11,623 bases of DNA from an uncultured Clostridia bacterium (GTDB taxonomy: Bacteria > Bacillota > Clostridia > Lachnospirales > Lachnospiraceae): contig CAMHMG010000087.1 of assembly GCA_946186175.1 (NCBI GenBank), positions 1-11,623 of the forward strand. Reading direction: 5' to 3'. Position numbers and translations under genes: made by a program. Below are positions 1 through 7,900 of this stretch, piece after piece (within the stretch, counting starts at the first letter, position 1; each line of letters opens with the position of its first letter). Under the pieces are notes generated by a model. That model did not search any database and was not told the DNA's origin. It worked only from the letters and a program-made list of their open reading frames with translations.

Positions 1-1053
1 CATACTGAGATGATAAAGAAGCAGTTTAAGGAATTGATGATCAAACGTGGAAGCAGAAAAATAGAGATCAGTAATGGAGATAACCCGGAAATTCAAAATG
101 GATTTCAGACATATGTTGATGAAGATGATTTTCATAAGATATATCTGGAATTGCGTCAAAATCTTATGAAGAGAACATTGTATAAATTTGAGATTGATAA
201 GGATAAGTTTATTGATGAATGTGGGAAGGAAATCAATAATTACTTGAAGAACAAAAGTGTAACAAACATATACTTGCAGGAAGCAGGAAAAGCAAAATTT
301 GATGATACACAAAAATTAACGTTTGAGAAATCAAAATATGGTGACAAAGAATATGAATTTGAAGCAAAGATCGAGGAGAAGTCGGATTTTGAAATCGCAA
401 ATTACATAATGTACCACACAATGCTGCCACGCCTTGCAATTTTCAAAATAATATCAAAAGTGACCAAACGTGACCTGCTGAATAATCAGGATATTCTTGA
501 TAATGTAATGAAGATTATATTTGAAAAATTGCAGGAGGCTAAGGCTGATAATATTACATCTTACGAAGTGATAAATGGATATGAGTTAGATAGCGGTAAG
601 ATATTTGAATCAGATACAATCAAAGAAGAGGATTTTGAAAAAGAATGGCGTGTATTTAAGGCAAATGCAGAAAGAAGATCTTCTCTTTATAAATTCTATA
701 AAATGGACAGCGAAGGTGAAAATGAATTTGCAAGCAGATTGGAGAATAATCCCAATGTAGTTCTATTTACCAAATTGAAGAAAGGTGGATTTATAATTGA
801 TACACCATACGGCGATTACTCACCGGATTGGGCAGTTGTGTGCCGCAAGGAAGGCGTTAATGAGCCGGAACTTGGCATTTATTTTATAGTTGAAACGAAA
901 GCCGGCAAAGAGTATAAGGATTTAACGGATGTAGAAAAAATGAAAATAAAATGTGGAGAATTGCATTTTCAGGCTGTTTCTGATCAGGTTCGTTTTGGAT
1001 GGGTCAATGGGTATGATAATTTTAAGGAGAAATTTGGAGTGATTGAGGGGTGA
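1..1053 (+). CDS. res: Type III restriction endonuclease subunit Res, C-terminal part (5' end outside window)
   Basis: The frame is open from base 1 (His-Thr-Glu precede the first Met at 10), so the gene starts upstream; about 350 C-terminal residues are present of a protein usually near 900-1000 aa. Type III Res subunits work with the Mod methylase: they carry a superfamily 2 helicase/translocase core and a C-terminal PD-(D/E)xK nuclease that cuts unmethylated DNA. The helicase core is not in the window. The nuclease motif is visible near the end: PDW with its Asp codon at 826-828, followed by the strand FIVETK with Glu at 892-894 and Lys at 898-900. The next segment, with a KCGELHF stretch, is also typical of the family. 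No break is seen in the visible part. Family assignment is strong; whether the whole gene and its mod partner are intact cannot be told from here. Confidence 0.88.
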   Translation, partial: HTEMIKKQFKELMIKRGSRKIEISNGDNPEIQNGFQTYVDEDDFHKIYLELRQNLMKRTLYKFEIDKDKFIDECGKEINNYLKNKSVTNIYLQEAGKAKFDDTQKLTFEKSKYGDKEYEFEAKIEEKSDFEIANYIMYHTMLPRLAIFKIISKVTKRDLLNNQDILDNVMKIIFEKLQEAKADNITSYEVINGYELDSGKIFESDTIKEEDFEKEWRVFKANAERRSSLYKFYKMDSEGENEFASRLENNPNVVLFTKLKKGGFIIDTPYGDYSPDWAVVCRKEGVNEPELGIYFIVETKAGKEYKDLTDVEKMKIKCGELHFQAVSDQVRFGWVNGYDNFKEKFGVIEG

Positions 1054-1100
1054 TTACGATAAGTTCAAATTAATAACGGATTGGCATATTGAAGTAAAAC

Positions 1101-1130
1101 GTGACAAAATATATACGATTAAACTTATAA
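1101..1130 (+). promoter_or_regulatory. Candidate promoter for the lipoprotein/radical SAM pair
   Basis: GTGACA at 1101-1106 resembles a -35 box and TTATAA at 1125-1130 a -10 box, with 18 bp between them. A second possible pair is TTGAAG at 1089-1094 with TATACG at 1112-1117 (17 bp). The region is AT-rich, so chance matches are likely. It is the only sizeable gap between res and the lipoprotein gene, so a promoter here is reasonable but unproven. Confidence 0.3.
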
Positions 1131-1144
1131 AACAATTGTTTTAT
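1127..1144. repeat. 18-bp perfect palindrome upstream of the lipoprotein gene
   Basis: ATAAAACAA at 1127-1135 is followed directly by its reverse complement TTGTTTTAT at 1136-1144. It overlaps the candidate -10 box and ends 6 bp before the GAGG ribosome site. Two-fold symmetry with no loop fits a dimeric repressor site better than an RNA hairpin. The AT-only arms followed by TTTTT could instead be a weak terminator for res. Function is not established. Confidence 0.45.
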
Positions 1145-1150
1145 TTTTAT

Positions 1151-1154
1151 GAGG
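1151..1154 (+). promoter_or_regulatory. Ribosome binding site that fixes the lipoprotein start
   Basis: GAGG lies 8 nt before the ATG at 1163. It favours that start over the upstream in-frame ATG at 1043, which overlaps the end of res and would place 40 charged residues before the signal peptide. Confidence 0.6.
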
Positions 1155-1162
1155 TATTAGAT

Positions 1163-1456
1163 ATGAGAAAGCTGGATAAGTTTAATAAAATGATAGCGAT
1201 GGGTGCATTCTGTGTAGGAGCTGCTGCTTCGCTTATGGGCTGTGGAGATAATAATCAGGATACTACTGAAATAAACAATTATAGTCCTGAAGATGAAGAT
1301 CCTGAGGAGATATATGGACCACCCGAAGCTTTTGATGGATCTGATTATGTTCCGGTTGATGAAGAGCCGGAGACTATCTATGGACCTCCTGAGATGATGG
1401 ATTCGCAGCAGAGTTCAGAAGAGACAACCTCCACAGAATTAGGCGGCAATAATTAG
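1163..1456 (+). CDS. Small lipoprotein, probable radical SAM-modified substrate with two IYGPPE repeats
   Basis: A 97-aa protein starting at ATG 1163. Residues 1-26 form a lipoprotein signal peptide: basic N-terminus (RK..K..K), hydrophobic core, then the lipobox Leu-Met-Gly-Cys with the lipidated Cys at 27. The mature part is strongly acidic and low in complexity. It holds two near-identical 11-residue motifs, EDPEEIYGPPE (45-55) and EEPETIYGPPE (67-77), exactly 22 residues apart, and a Ser/Thr/Glu tail. The radical SAM enzyme gene follows after 23 bp on the same strand. Radical SAM/lipoprotein pairs are recognised in Bacteroidetes (families I recall as TIGR04133 for the enzyme and TIGR04134 for the lipoprotein), where the lipoprotein has a Tyr-Gly-x-Pro-like motif soon after the lipidated Cys. 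By analogy the IYGPPE units are likely sites of modification. The chemistry and final role at the cell surface are unknown. An unmodified acidic surface lipoprotein is the alternative. Confidence 0.8.
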   Translation: MRKLDKFNKMIAMGAFCVGAAASLMGCGDNNQDTTEINNYSPEDEDPEEIYGPPEAFDGSDYVPVDEEPETIYGPPEMMDSQQSSEETTSTELGGNN

Positions 1457-1467
1457 AAATATTGATT

Positions 1468-1471
1468 GGAG
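1468..1471 (+). promoter_or_regulatory. Ribosome binding site supporting the TTG start of the radical SAM gene
   Basis: GGAG sits 8 nt before TTG 1480. The alternative TTG at 1462 has no purine-rich site upstream and would itself overlap this ribosome site. Confidence 0.6.
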
Positions 1472-1479
1472 ATAACAAG

Positions 1480-2562
1480 TTGAACAGACAAGATGATAAC
1501 AGATATCAATTAAAATACCAACATTTAGACCAGATGGCAGTACACAGAAAGACGCTTTATGAAAGACCGCAGTTAAAGCGTCTTTTTCTTGAGCTTACGC
1601 TTAAGTGTAATGAATACTGTTTTCACTGTGGCAGCCGTTGTGGTGACGTCAAAAGTGAGGAACTCACCTTAGAGCAATATAAAGATTTTTTGGATAAAAT
1701 TAAAGGTGATTTTGACATTGAAGATATGCAGCTTTGCATAACCGGTGGAGAGCCGCTTCTTAGAAAAGACTTTTTTGAGATATTGGGATATGCAAAATCA
1801 TTAGGATTTAACTGGGGAATGACCAGTAATGCAACCCTGATCGATGAGAAGGTGGCGGATAAGCTGGCTGAAGCAGGTATGGGAACCATATCTGTAAGTA
1901 TCGATGGTCTGCGTGATACCCATGATAAGCTTAGAGGACTTAAGGGTGCATACGATATGGGTATGAGAGGTGTTCAGACACTTATTGATAATGGGAAATT
2001 TAACCATGTTCAAATTACAACTATAGTGAATCATGAAAACATAAATGAACTTCCTGAACTTTTTGAGATAGTTGAGAAGATGGATATAGGATCGTGGAGA
2101 CTGGGGACGTTAGAGCCTATAGGCAGGGCACTTGATCATACGGAACTCATGCTTACATTTGACGATTATCGTCATTTATTCAACTATATACGTGATAAGA
2201 GAAGGCAGGGGTATCCTGTGGAGTATGGTTGTACACATTTTGTGGGAGTGGATTTTGAGAGGGAGATAAGAGGCTGGTATTTTATATGTAGTGCCGGCAC
2301 CTATGTTGCGAGTGTCATGGCTAATGGTGATATAGGCGCCTGTTTAGATGTTGAGCGAAGACCGGAAACTGTAATGGGAAATATATTGAAAGATGATTTT
2401 ACTGAGGTGTGGTATAACCGGTTCAAGATTTTCAGACAGGATATATCGGATATTGATTCCAAATGTAAGGGATGTGAGAACGCCAAGTATTGTGCAGGCG
2501 GAGGTTTCCACAGTTTTGATATCGACAACATGAGTCAAAGGGTATGTCTTAGGGGATTGTGA
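1480..2562 (+). CDS. Radical SAM/SPASM maturase of the rSAM/lipoprotein-system type
   Basis: A 360-aa enzyme read from TTG 1480. The radical SAM core binds a [4Fe-4S] cluster through CNEYCFHC (Cys43, Cys47, Cys50), with a further Cys54 in GSRCGD. The SAM-binding ITGGEPLLR motif follows, then SVSIDG. The C-terminal SPASM region, which holds auxiliary clusters in peptide maturases, shows Cys270, Cys288 (in NGDIGAC), Cys329 and Cys332 (CKGC), Cys338 and Cys356. The cysteine usually found four residues after Cys338 is Gly342. Overall wording (LxxLFLELTLKCNxxCFHCGSxC, SWRLxTLxPIGRA, FICSAGTYVASVxANGDI) closely matches my memory of the TIGR04133 rSAM/lipoprotein enzymes. SPASM enzymes usually install cross-links or epimers on ribosomal peptides. 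The 97-aa lipoprotein 23 bp upstream is the obvious substrate, and a shared operon is likely. No protease, exporter or other tailoring gene is adjacent. Family call is firm; reaction unknown. Confidence 0.9.
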   Translation: MNRQDDNRYQLKYQHLDQMAVHRKTLYERPQLKRLFLELTLKCNEYCFHCGSRCGDVKSEELTLEQYKDFLDKIKGDFDIEDMQLCITGGEPLLRKDFFEILGYAKSLGFNWGMTSNATLIDEKVADKLAEAGMGTISVSIDGLRDTHDKLRGLKGAYDMGMRGVQTLIDNGKFNHVQITTIVNHENINELPELFEIVEKMDIGSWRLGTLEPIGRALDHTELMLTFDDYRHLFNYIRDKRRQGYPVEYGCTHFVGVDFEREIRGWYFICSAGTYVASVMANGDIGACLDVERRPETVMGNILKDDFTEVWYNRFKIFRQDISDIDSKCKGCENAKYCAGGGFHSFDIDNMSQRVCLRGL

Positions 2563-2681
2563 AAAAATATTCTGGCAAATCTTTACTTCACACAATCTAC
2601 ACTAAAAATCCATTGCTAATTTGAAAAAAAGTTGTTATCATTAGACGTGGCTTTAAAGAGAGCTTTGATTATTGACGAATA

Positions 2682-2690
2682 TGGTATAGC
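2682..2690 (+). promoter_or_regulatory. Possible extended -10 promoter element for ftsH
   Basis: TGG followed by TATAGC (2685-2690) fits an extended -10 box. No good -35 is found at the right distance. The whole 173-bp gap between the radical SAM stop and the ftsH start holds no other gene and no convincing terminator, so ftsH may have its own promoter or receive read-through. Confidence 0.3.
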
Positions 2691-2720
2691 ATAAGCTACA
2701 TACCAATACATTAAGATAAC

Positions 2721-2726
2721 AGGAGG
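2721..2726 (+). promoter_or_regulatory. AGGAGG ribosome binding site that decides the ftsH start
   Basis: A perfect AGGAGG touches the ATG at 2727 with no spacer, which is too close for initiation. The in-frame TTG at 2736 lies 9 nt downstream, a normal distance. Confidence 0.75.
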
Positions 2727-2735
2727 ATGATTGCA

Positions 2736-4646
2736 TTGGATAATAATAATATGCCTAATAATGATAATCGCAACAACAATAATTCCAATAAGAATTCTAA
2801 TAAGAATTATGTTTTTATGCTTGTTGTTGCGGTATGTCTTACGCTGATGTTCTTTTATGCTTATAGCAGATATAGAACAAGTCAGCAGATCGAGATATCT
2901 TATAGTGAGTTCCTTAGTATGATAGATGAAGGAAAGGCAAAGGAAGTTAAGATATACAGCTCATCAATTGAGGTGATTCCAAAGGATGAGAAATCACTTA
3001 GAAAGAAGAGCTATTATTGTACAAGGATTTCTGACATTTATCTGGTTGATAGGCTGGAAAAGGCTAAGGAGAAAGGTGAACTTGATTATAAGGCGGTGGA
3101 TGAAAGTAACACTGCGATTATCGGTAATATTTTGTCATGGGTTGTCATGATAGGAGCGTTTTACCTCATTATCTGGCTGTTTATGCGTTCTATGAGTAAG
3201 AACGGTGGCGGAATAATGGGTGTCGGGCGCAGCAATGCCAAGATGTATATGGAGAAGAAAACAGGGGTTACTTTTGAGGATGTTGCAGGACAGGAGGAAT
3301 CGAAGGAGTCACTTAAGGAGATGGTTGATTTTCTCCATAATCCCAACAAGTACCTTGAGATTGGTGCTAAGCTTCCTAAGGGAGCACTTCTCGTGGGTCC
3401 TCCGGGAACAGGTAAGACATTGCTTGCCAAGGCAGTAGCAGGTGAGGCTAATGTACCGTTTTTTTCACTCTCAGGTTCTGATTTTGTAGAGTTATATGTC
3501 GGTGTCGGAGCATCACGTGTAAGAGATCTTTTCAAGCAGGCAACTGCTGTGGCACCATGTATCATTTTCATAGATGAGATTGATGCGATCGGACGAAGCC
3601 GTGACAGTAAGTACGGCGGCGGTGATTCTGAGCGTGAGCAGACACTTAATCAGTTGCTTGCCGAGATGGACGGATTTGATACATCGAAGGGTATAGTTAT
3701 CCTTGCGGCAACCAACCGCCCTGAGATACTTGATAAGGCACTACTTAGACCCGGTCGTTTTGACAGACGCGTAATTGTTGAGAAACCTGATCTTAAAGGT
3801 AGAATAGAGACTCTTAAGGTTCATGCCAAGAATGTTAAGATGGATGAGACGGTTGATTTCAGAGAGCTGGCACTTGCAACATCAGGCGCAGTAGGTGCTG
3901 ATCTTGCCAACATGATCAATGAAGCAGCACTTGCAGCGGTCAAAGACGGCAGAGAATTCGTTAGTCAGTCGGATCTTTTCGAGGCAGTTGAGGTTGTATT
4001 TGCCGGAAAAGAAAAGAAAGACCGTATTATGAGCAAGAAGGAAAAGAGAATAGTTGCTTACCATGAGACAGGACATGCGTTGGTTTCAGCTCTTCAAAGT
4101 CATACGGAGCCGGTTCAGAAGATTACTATCGTTCCAAGAACTATGGGTGCACTGGGATATGTATGGCAGGTGCCTGAGGAAGAAAAGTACCTTAACAGTA
4201 AGGTTGAGATGGAAGAGGATATAGTAACATTTCTTGCCGGACGTGCAGCGGAGGCAATTAAGTTTGATTCTATAACAACAGGTGCTTCTAATGATATCGA
4301 GCAGGCTACTAATATGGCAAGGAAGATGATCACAATATACGGTATGTCTGATAAGTTTGGTATGGTGGCGCTTGAGTCGGTACAGAATCGATATCTTGAT
4401 GGAAGTCTCTCCTTAAACTGCTCAGAGGAGACAGCAACTAAGATTGACAATGAAGTGAGAAAGGTCATCAAGAAGTCTTACGACAAGGCATATAAGCTCT
4501 TAAGTGCTAATGTGGAGGTGTTGGATGCACTCGCAGAATTTCTTATCGAGAAAGAGACGATAACCGGTAAGCAGTTCATGAAGATATATGAGGAGATTAC
4601 CGGTGAGAGCCTTAAGGCTGCCGGTGAGGAAGACGATAGAAAGTAA
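2736..4646 (+). CDS. ftsH: ATP-dependent zinc metalloprotease FtsH
   Basis: A 636-aa membrane-anchored AAA+ protease, usual length for the family, read from TTG 2736. FtsH forms hexamers in the cytoplasmic membrane and degrades damaged membrane proteins and unstable regulators. In order: an Asn-rich cytoplasmic tail (about 1-24), first membrane segment (about 26-45), a short extracytoplasmic domain, second membrane segment (about 130-153), then the AAA+ domain with Walker A GPPGTGKT (221-228), the aromatic-Gly pore loop FVELYVGVGA, Walker B CIIFIDEIDA and the second region of homology ATNRPEILDKALLRPGRFDRR. The protease domain has the zinc site HETGH with His443 and His447, and the downstream SNDIEQAT segment that supplies the acidic third ligand. 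The gene ends in a strong terminator, so it is probably a single-gene unit or the last gene of one. The Asn-rich tail is longer than in many FtsH proteins but otherwise nothing is unusual. Confidence 0.97.
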   Translation: MDNNNMPNNDNRNNNNSNKNSNKNYVFMLVVAVCLTLMFFYAYSRYRTSQQIEISYSEFLSMIDEGKAKEVKIYSSSIEVIPKDEKSLRKKSYYCTRISDIYLVDRLEKAKEKGELDYKAVDESNTAIIGNILSWVVMIGAFYLIIWLFMRSMSKNGGGIMGVGRSNAKMYMEKKTGVTFEDVAGQEESKESLKEMVDFLHNPNKYLEIGAKLPKGALLVGPPGTGKTLLAKAVAGEANVPFFSLSGSDFVELYVGVGASRVRDLFKQATAVAPCIIFIDEIDAIGRSRDSKYGGGDSEREQTLNQLLAEMDGFDTSKGIVILAATNRPEILDKALLRPGRFDRRVIVEKPDLKGRIETLKVHAKNVKMDETVDFRELALATSGAVGADLANMINEAALAAVKDGREFVSQSDLFEAVEVVFAGKEKKDRIMSKKEKRIVAYHETGHALVSALQSHTEPVQKITIVPRTMGALGYVWQVPEEEKYLNSKVEMEEDIVTFLAGRAAEAIKFDSITTGASNDIEQATNMARKMITIYGMSDKFGMVALESVQNRYLDGSLSLNCSEETATKIDNEVRKVIKKSYDKAYKLLSANVEVLDALAEFLIEKETITGKQFMKIYEEITGESLKAAGEEDDRK

Positions 4647-4663
4647 TTCTTTGGTAATAATCA

Positions 4664-4710
4664 GGGATTCTACCAGTGATATAGTTGGTAGAATCCCTTT
4701 TCTTCTTTTT
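4664..4710 (+). terminator. Strong intrinsic terminator after ftsH
   Basis: A perfect 12-bp stem, GGGATTCTACCA at 4664-4675 with TGGTAGAATCCC at 4686-4697, encloses a 10-nt loop and is followed by TTTTCTTCTTTTT (4698-4710). It starts 17 bp after the ftsH stop codon and separates ftsH from the kinase/uvrC unit. Confidence 0.95.
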
Positions 4711-4770
4711 AAGTAATAAATTTAGACAAAAAATAGTAGTTATGTTATAGTGGTTTTATCACATAAAAAA

Positions 4771-4779
4771 TGGTATAAT
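4771..4779 (+). promoter_or_regulatory. Extended -10 promoter for the hybrid kinase/uvrC unit
   Basis: TGG followed by a consensus TATAAT (4774-4779) makes a textbook extended -10 box. The -35 position 17 bp upstream reads TGGTTT, a poor match, which is common for extended -10 promoters. Transcription would start near 4786, at the base of the stem-loop described next, leaving a leader of about 130 nt. Confidence 0.7.
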
Positions 4780-4783
4780 ATGA

Positions 4784-4824
4784 GCACTTAATGAAATCTT
4801 GCAAAGCAAGATTGAATTTAGTGC
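4784..4824 (+). other. Stem-loop at the 5' end of the hybrid kinase transcript
   Basis: Two 19-nt arms (4784-4802 and 4806-4824) pair at 16 of 19 positions around an AAA loop: an upper 8-bp AATCTTGC/GCAAGATT stem, two short mismatched sites, and a GCACT/AGTGC base. No T-tract follows, so it is not a simple terminator. Its base coincides with the predicted transcription start, so it would cap the RNA. It could stabilise the message, form part of a regulatory leader, or be a dispersed intergenic repeat. The remaining leader (4825-4915) shows nothing I recognise. Confidence 0.65.
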
Positions 4825-4915
4825 GAGTCATACTGTGTGTAATTGTGGCTGATTAACAACATCGTGTAGTTTGTAATTGATTAAAGTAAATGATATCAAG
4901 GCGGGGTAAATTTGT

Positions 4916-7900
4916 ATGGGATCTGAAAACAAAAGAAAAAAAGGTATTATGCCGATTATCGTAATCGGAAGCGTAATAGTTGCAGGTATTCTTATTATAG
5001 GAACTCTGTTGATGGGTAGACAGGCAAGCAATGATACCGGAATTGCTGTTAGAAATGTAAGTCTTCTGTATCTTGAGGAGTTGGCAGGAAGACGTGAACA
5101 GGTAGTGGAGTCTGTTCTTGATGATTATATTTCGGATATTGATATTGCATTAGGTCTGATGGATAAGGAGGATCTTCAAAGTGTGGAGAAATTCCAGGCA
5201 TATCAGACAAGAATGAAACAGTTATACAGCCTTGAAAAGTTTGCTTTTGTGGGTTCAGATGGACTTATATATACCTCGAGAGGAACAAGGACGGATATAG
5301 ACGAATATGACTTTGATTATAATACACTTTCAGAGCCCGAGATCTCGGTGAAAAATGTTAATGGCGATAACAAGAAGGTGATCATAGCTGTTCCTGTGGA
5401 CAGGCTTTCCTTTCAGGGAGATACACTTGTTGCCTGCTTTGTTGAGATTGATATGGACAATTTACTTTCTGTTATTTCCCTGCAGTCTAACAATAATACA
5501 ACATTTTGCAATATATACAATAAGGACGGAATATCCCTTGCAAATATGGTACTTGCCGGTCTTGCCAGTGAGGATAACCTGTTGACGGCAATGGAACATG
5601 CTGATTTTGAAGATGCCTATTCCATTGATAAACTGCGTGAGGATTTTGCAGAAGCCAATAAGGGAGTTATATCATTTACATACAATGATATAAAAGTGAC
5701 ATTATACTATGTTCCTGTTTCCGGTACGGACTGGATGCTTACATATCTTATCAGGGAAAGCGTCATAAGCGAGCAGATCAACACCATATCCGACAGGATC
5801 ATTACAAGAAGTCTTGTTTTGTCAGTAATGGCGGCGGTAATTTTGGCAGGGGTTTTTGCTCTTGTTATCGTACAGTCAAAAAAGGCAGCTAAGTTAACAC
5901 TTGACAAGGAGATTTCAGAGACAGAAAATCGTGTGCGCCAGGAAGAACTGGAGGAGCAGCTTGCCCTACAGGAGGAGCTTCTTGATCAGGAAAAACTTCG
6001 GACACAACAAAACAGCATGATTACGGCATTAGCTTCAGATTACAGAAGTGTATATTATATTGATCTCGATAGTGATGATGGAATATGTTATCAGAATGAT
6101 AAGAGTGTTGACGATGGTATAAAGCAGGGAAGCCATTTTCACTTTGCAAGCACCTTTTCTGAATATGCGCAAAAATATGTGGATGAAAGTTACAGAGACG
6201 GATTTCTTGAATTTATCAAGCCGGATTCCATTAGGGAGAAGCTTGCCAATGAGGTGATAATAAGTTACAGGTATCTTATTATTAGAGATGGAAAAGAAAG
6301 TTATGAAATGCTGAGGATGGCAGGGGTGCGCCATGCTGAGGACAGGGATGATCACTGGATTCATGCGGTAGGTGTAGGATTTACCGATATAGATAAGGAT
6401 ATGAGGGATTCTTTGGAAAAGAGTCAGGCGTTAAGTGATGCCCTGAAGACGGCAGAGGAAGCCAGTAAAGCAAAAACTGTATTCCTATCTAACATGAGCC
6501 ATGAGATAAGAACACCTATGAATGCCATTATTGGTCTTGACAGCCTTGCACTTAACGAGGAGAACATTTCCGATACTACTAGAGATTATCTTGAAAAAAT
6601 AGGGGGTTCAGCCCAGCATCTTCTTTCACTTATTAATGATATATTGGATATGTCTCGTATCGAGTCCGGCAGAATGGCACTTAGAAATGAGGAGTTTTCA
6701 TTTTCTAAGCTTTTAGAGCAGGTCAACACTATAATAAGCGGTCAATGTAAGGATAAGGGGCTTGAATACAAGTGTAATATCAAGGGACATATAGACGATT
6801 ATTATGTAGGCGACAGCACCAAATTAAAACAGGTTCTCATCAACATACTGGGCAATGCGGTAAAGTTCACACCGGAGGGCGGAAATGTTGATCTCAGTGT
6901 GGAAAAAACCGGTGGATTTGCTAATAAGTCAACTCTCAAATTCATTATGGCTGATACCGGAATTGGGATGAGCAAGGAATATATACCAAAGATATTTGAA
7001 ACCTTCAGTCAGGAAGACGAGCTGGCTGCCAATAAGTACGGAAGTTCCGGCCTTGGTATGGCGATAACTAAGAGTATTGTAGAGATGATGAACGGTAATA
7101 TAGAGGTAGAGAGCGAGAAGGGTGTGGGAACAACATTTACTGTGACGGTTACACTCCTTGATTCGGAAAAAGACCATTCCAAAGATGGAGAGGGCATAGA
7201 AGTTACCCCTGAAGAAATGACAGTTCTTGTCGTGGATGATGATCCGGTTGCCTGCGACCATGCAAAAATGGTTCTGGGAAAACTGGGGGTTACCACTGAG
7301 ACAGCCAGTTCAGGACAGGAAGCAGTTGAGATGGTAAAACTCCGTCATGCAAGAATGGAGCCGTATAATCTTATTGTGGTCGACTGGCAGATGCCTGAAA
7401 TGGACGGAGTAGAGACCACAAGGCAGATTAGAACTGAGATAGGTGATGAATCAGCTATCATTATACTTACGGCTTATAATTGGGATGACATACTTGATGA
7501 GGCAATCGCTGCAGGGGTTGACAGCTTTATATCAAAACCGTTGTTTACGGGTAATCTTCTTGATGAATTCAAGAATGCGTTAAAGAAGAAGGGCGAAGCT
7601 TCAGAAAGTAAAAAGGCTGAACTTAATGGACGCAGGATACTTGTTGCAGAGGATGTCGATATTAATGCTCAGATTCTTATGAACATATTGGAGATGAGAG
7701 ATATCAAGTCAGAGCATGCGATAAATGGTAAGGTGGCGGTTGATATGTTTAGACAAAATCCGGAAGGATATTATGATGCTATCTTAATGGATATGCGTAT
7801 GCCTGAAATGGACGGATTGCAGGCAACGGAACATATAAGGGAGATGGACAGACCGGATGCAAAGACGATTCCGATCATCGCACTTACGGCTAATGCCTTT

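Noticed and set aside
1043..1162. A longer version of the lipoprotein gene starting at ATG 1043.
   Set aside because: It overlaps res, lacks a ribosome site and puts 40 charged and aromatic residues before a signal peptide that starts naturally at 1163.
2555..2597. Inverted repeat GATTGTG/CACAATC spanning the radical SAM stop codon, as a possible terminator.
   Set aside because: The stem is only 7 bp, AT-rich, with a 29-nt loop and no T-tract.
3161..4471. Minus-strand open frames of 64-136 codons inside ftsH.
   Set aside because: They lie wholly within a well-supported gene, match no family I know and have no ribosome sites; they are shadows of the coding strand.
4791..4856. A 21-codon leader ORF starting within the stem-loop ahead of the hybrid kinase.
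   Set aside because: No ribosome site precedes the ATG, the composition is unremarkable, and its codons are largely set by the hairpin. A leader peptide cannot be excluded but is not supported.
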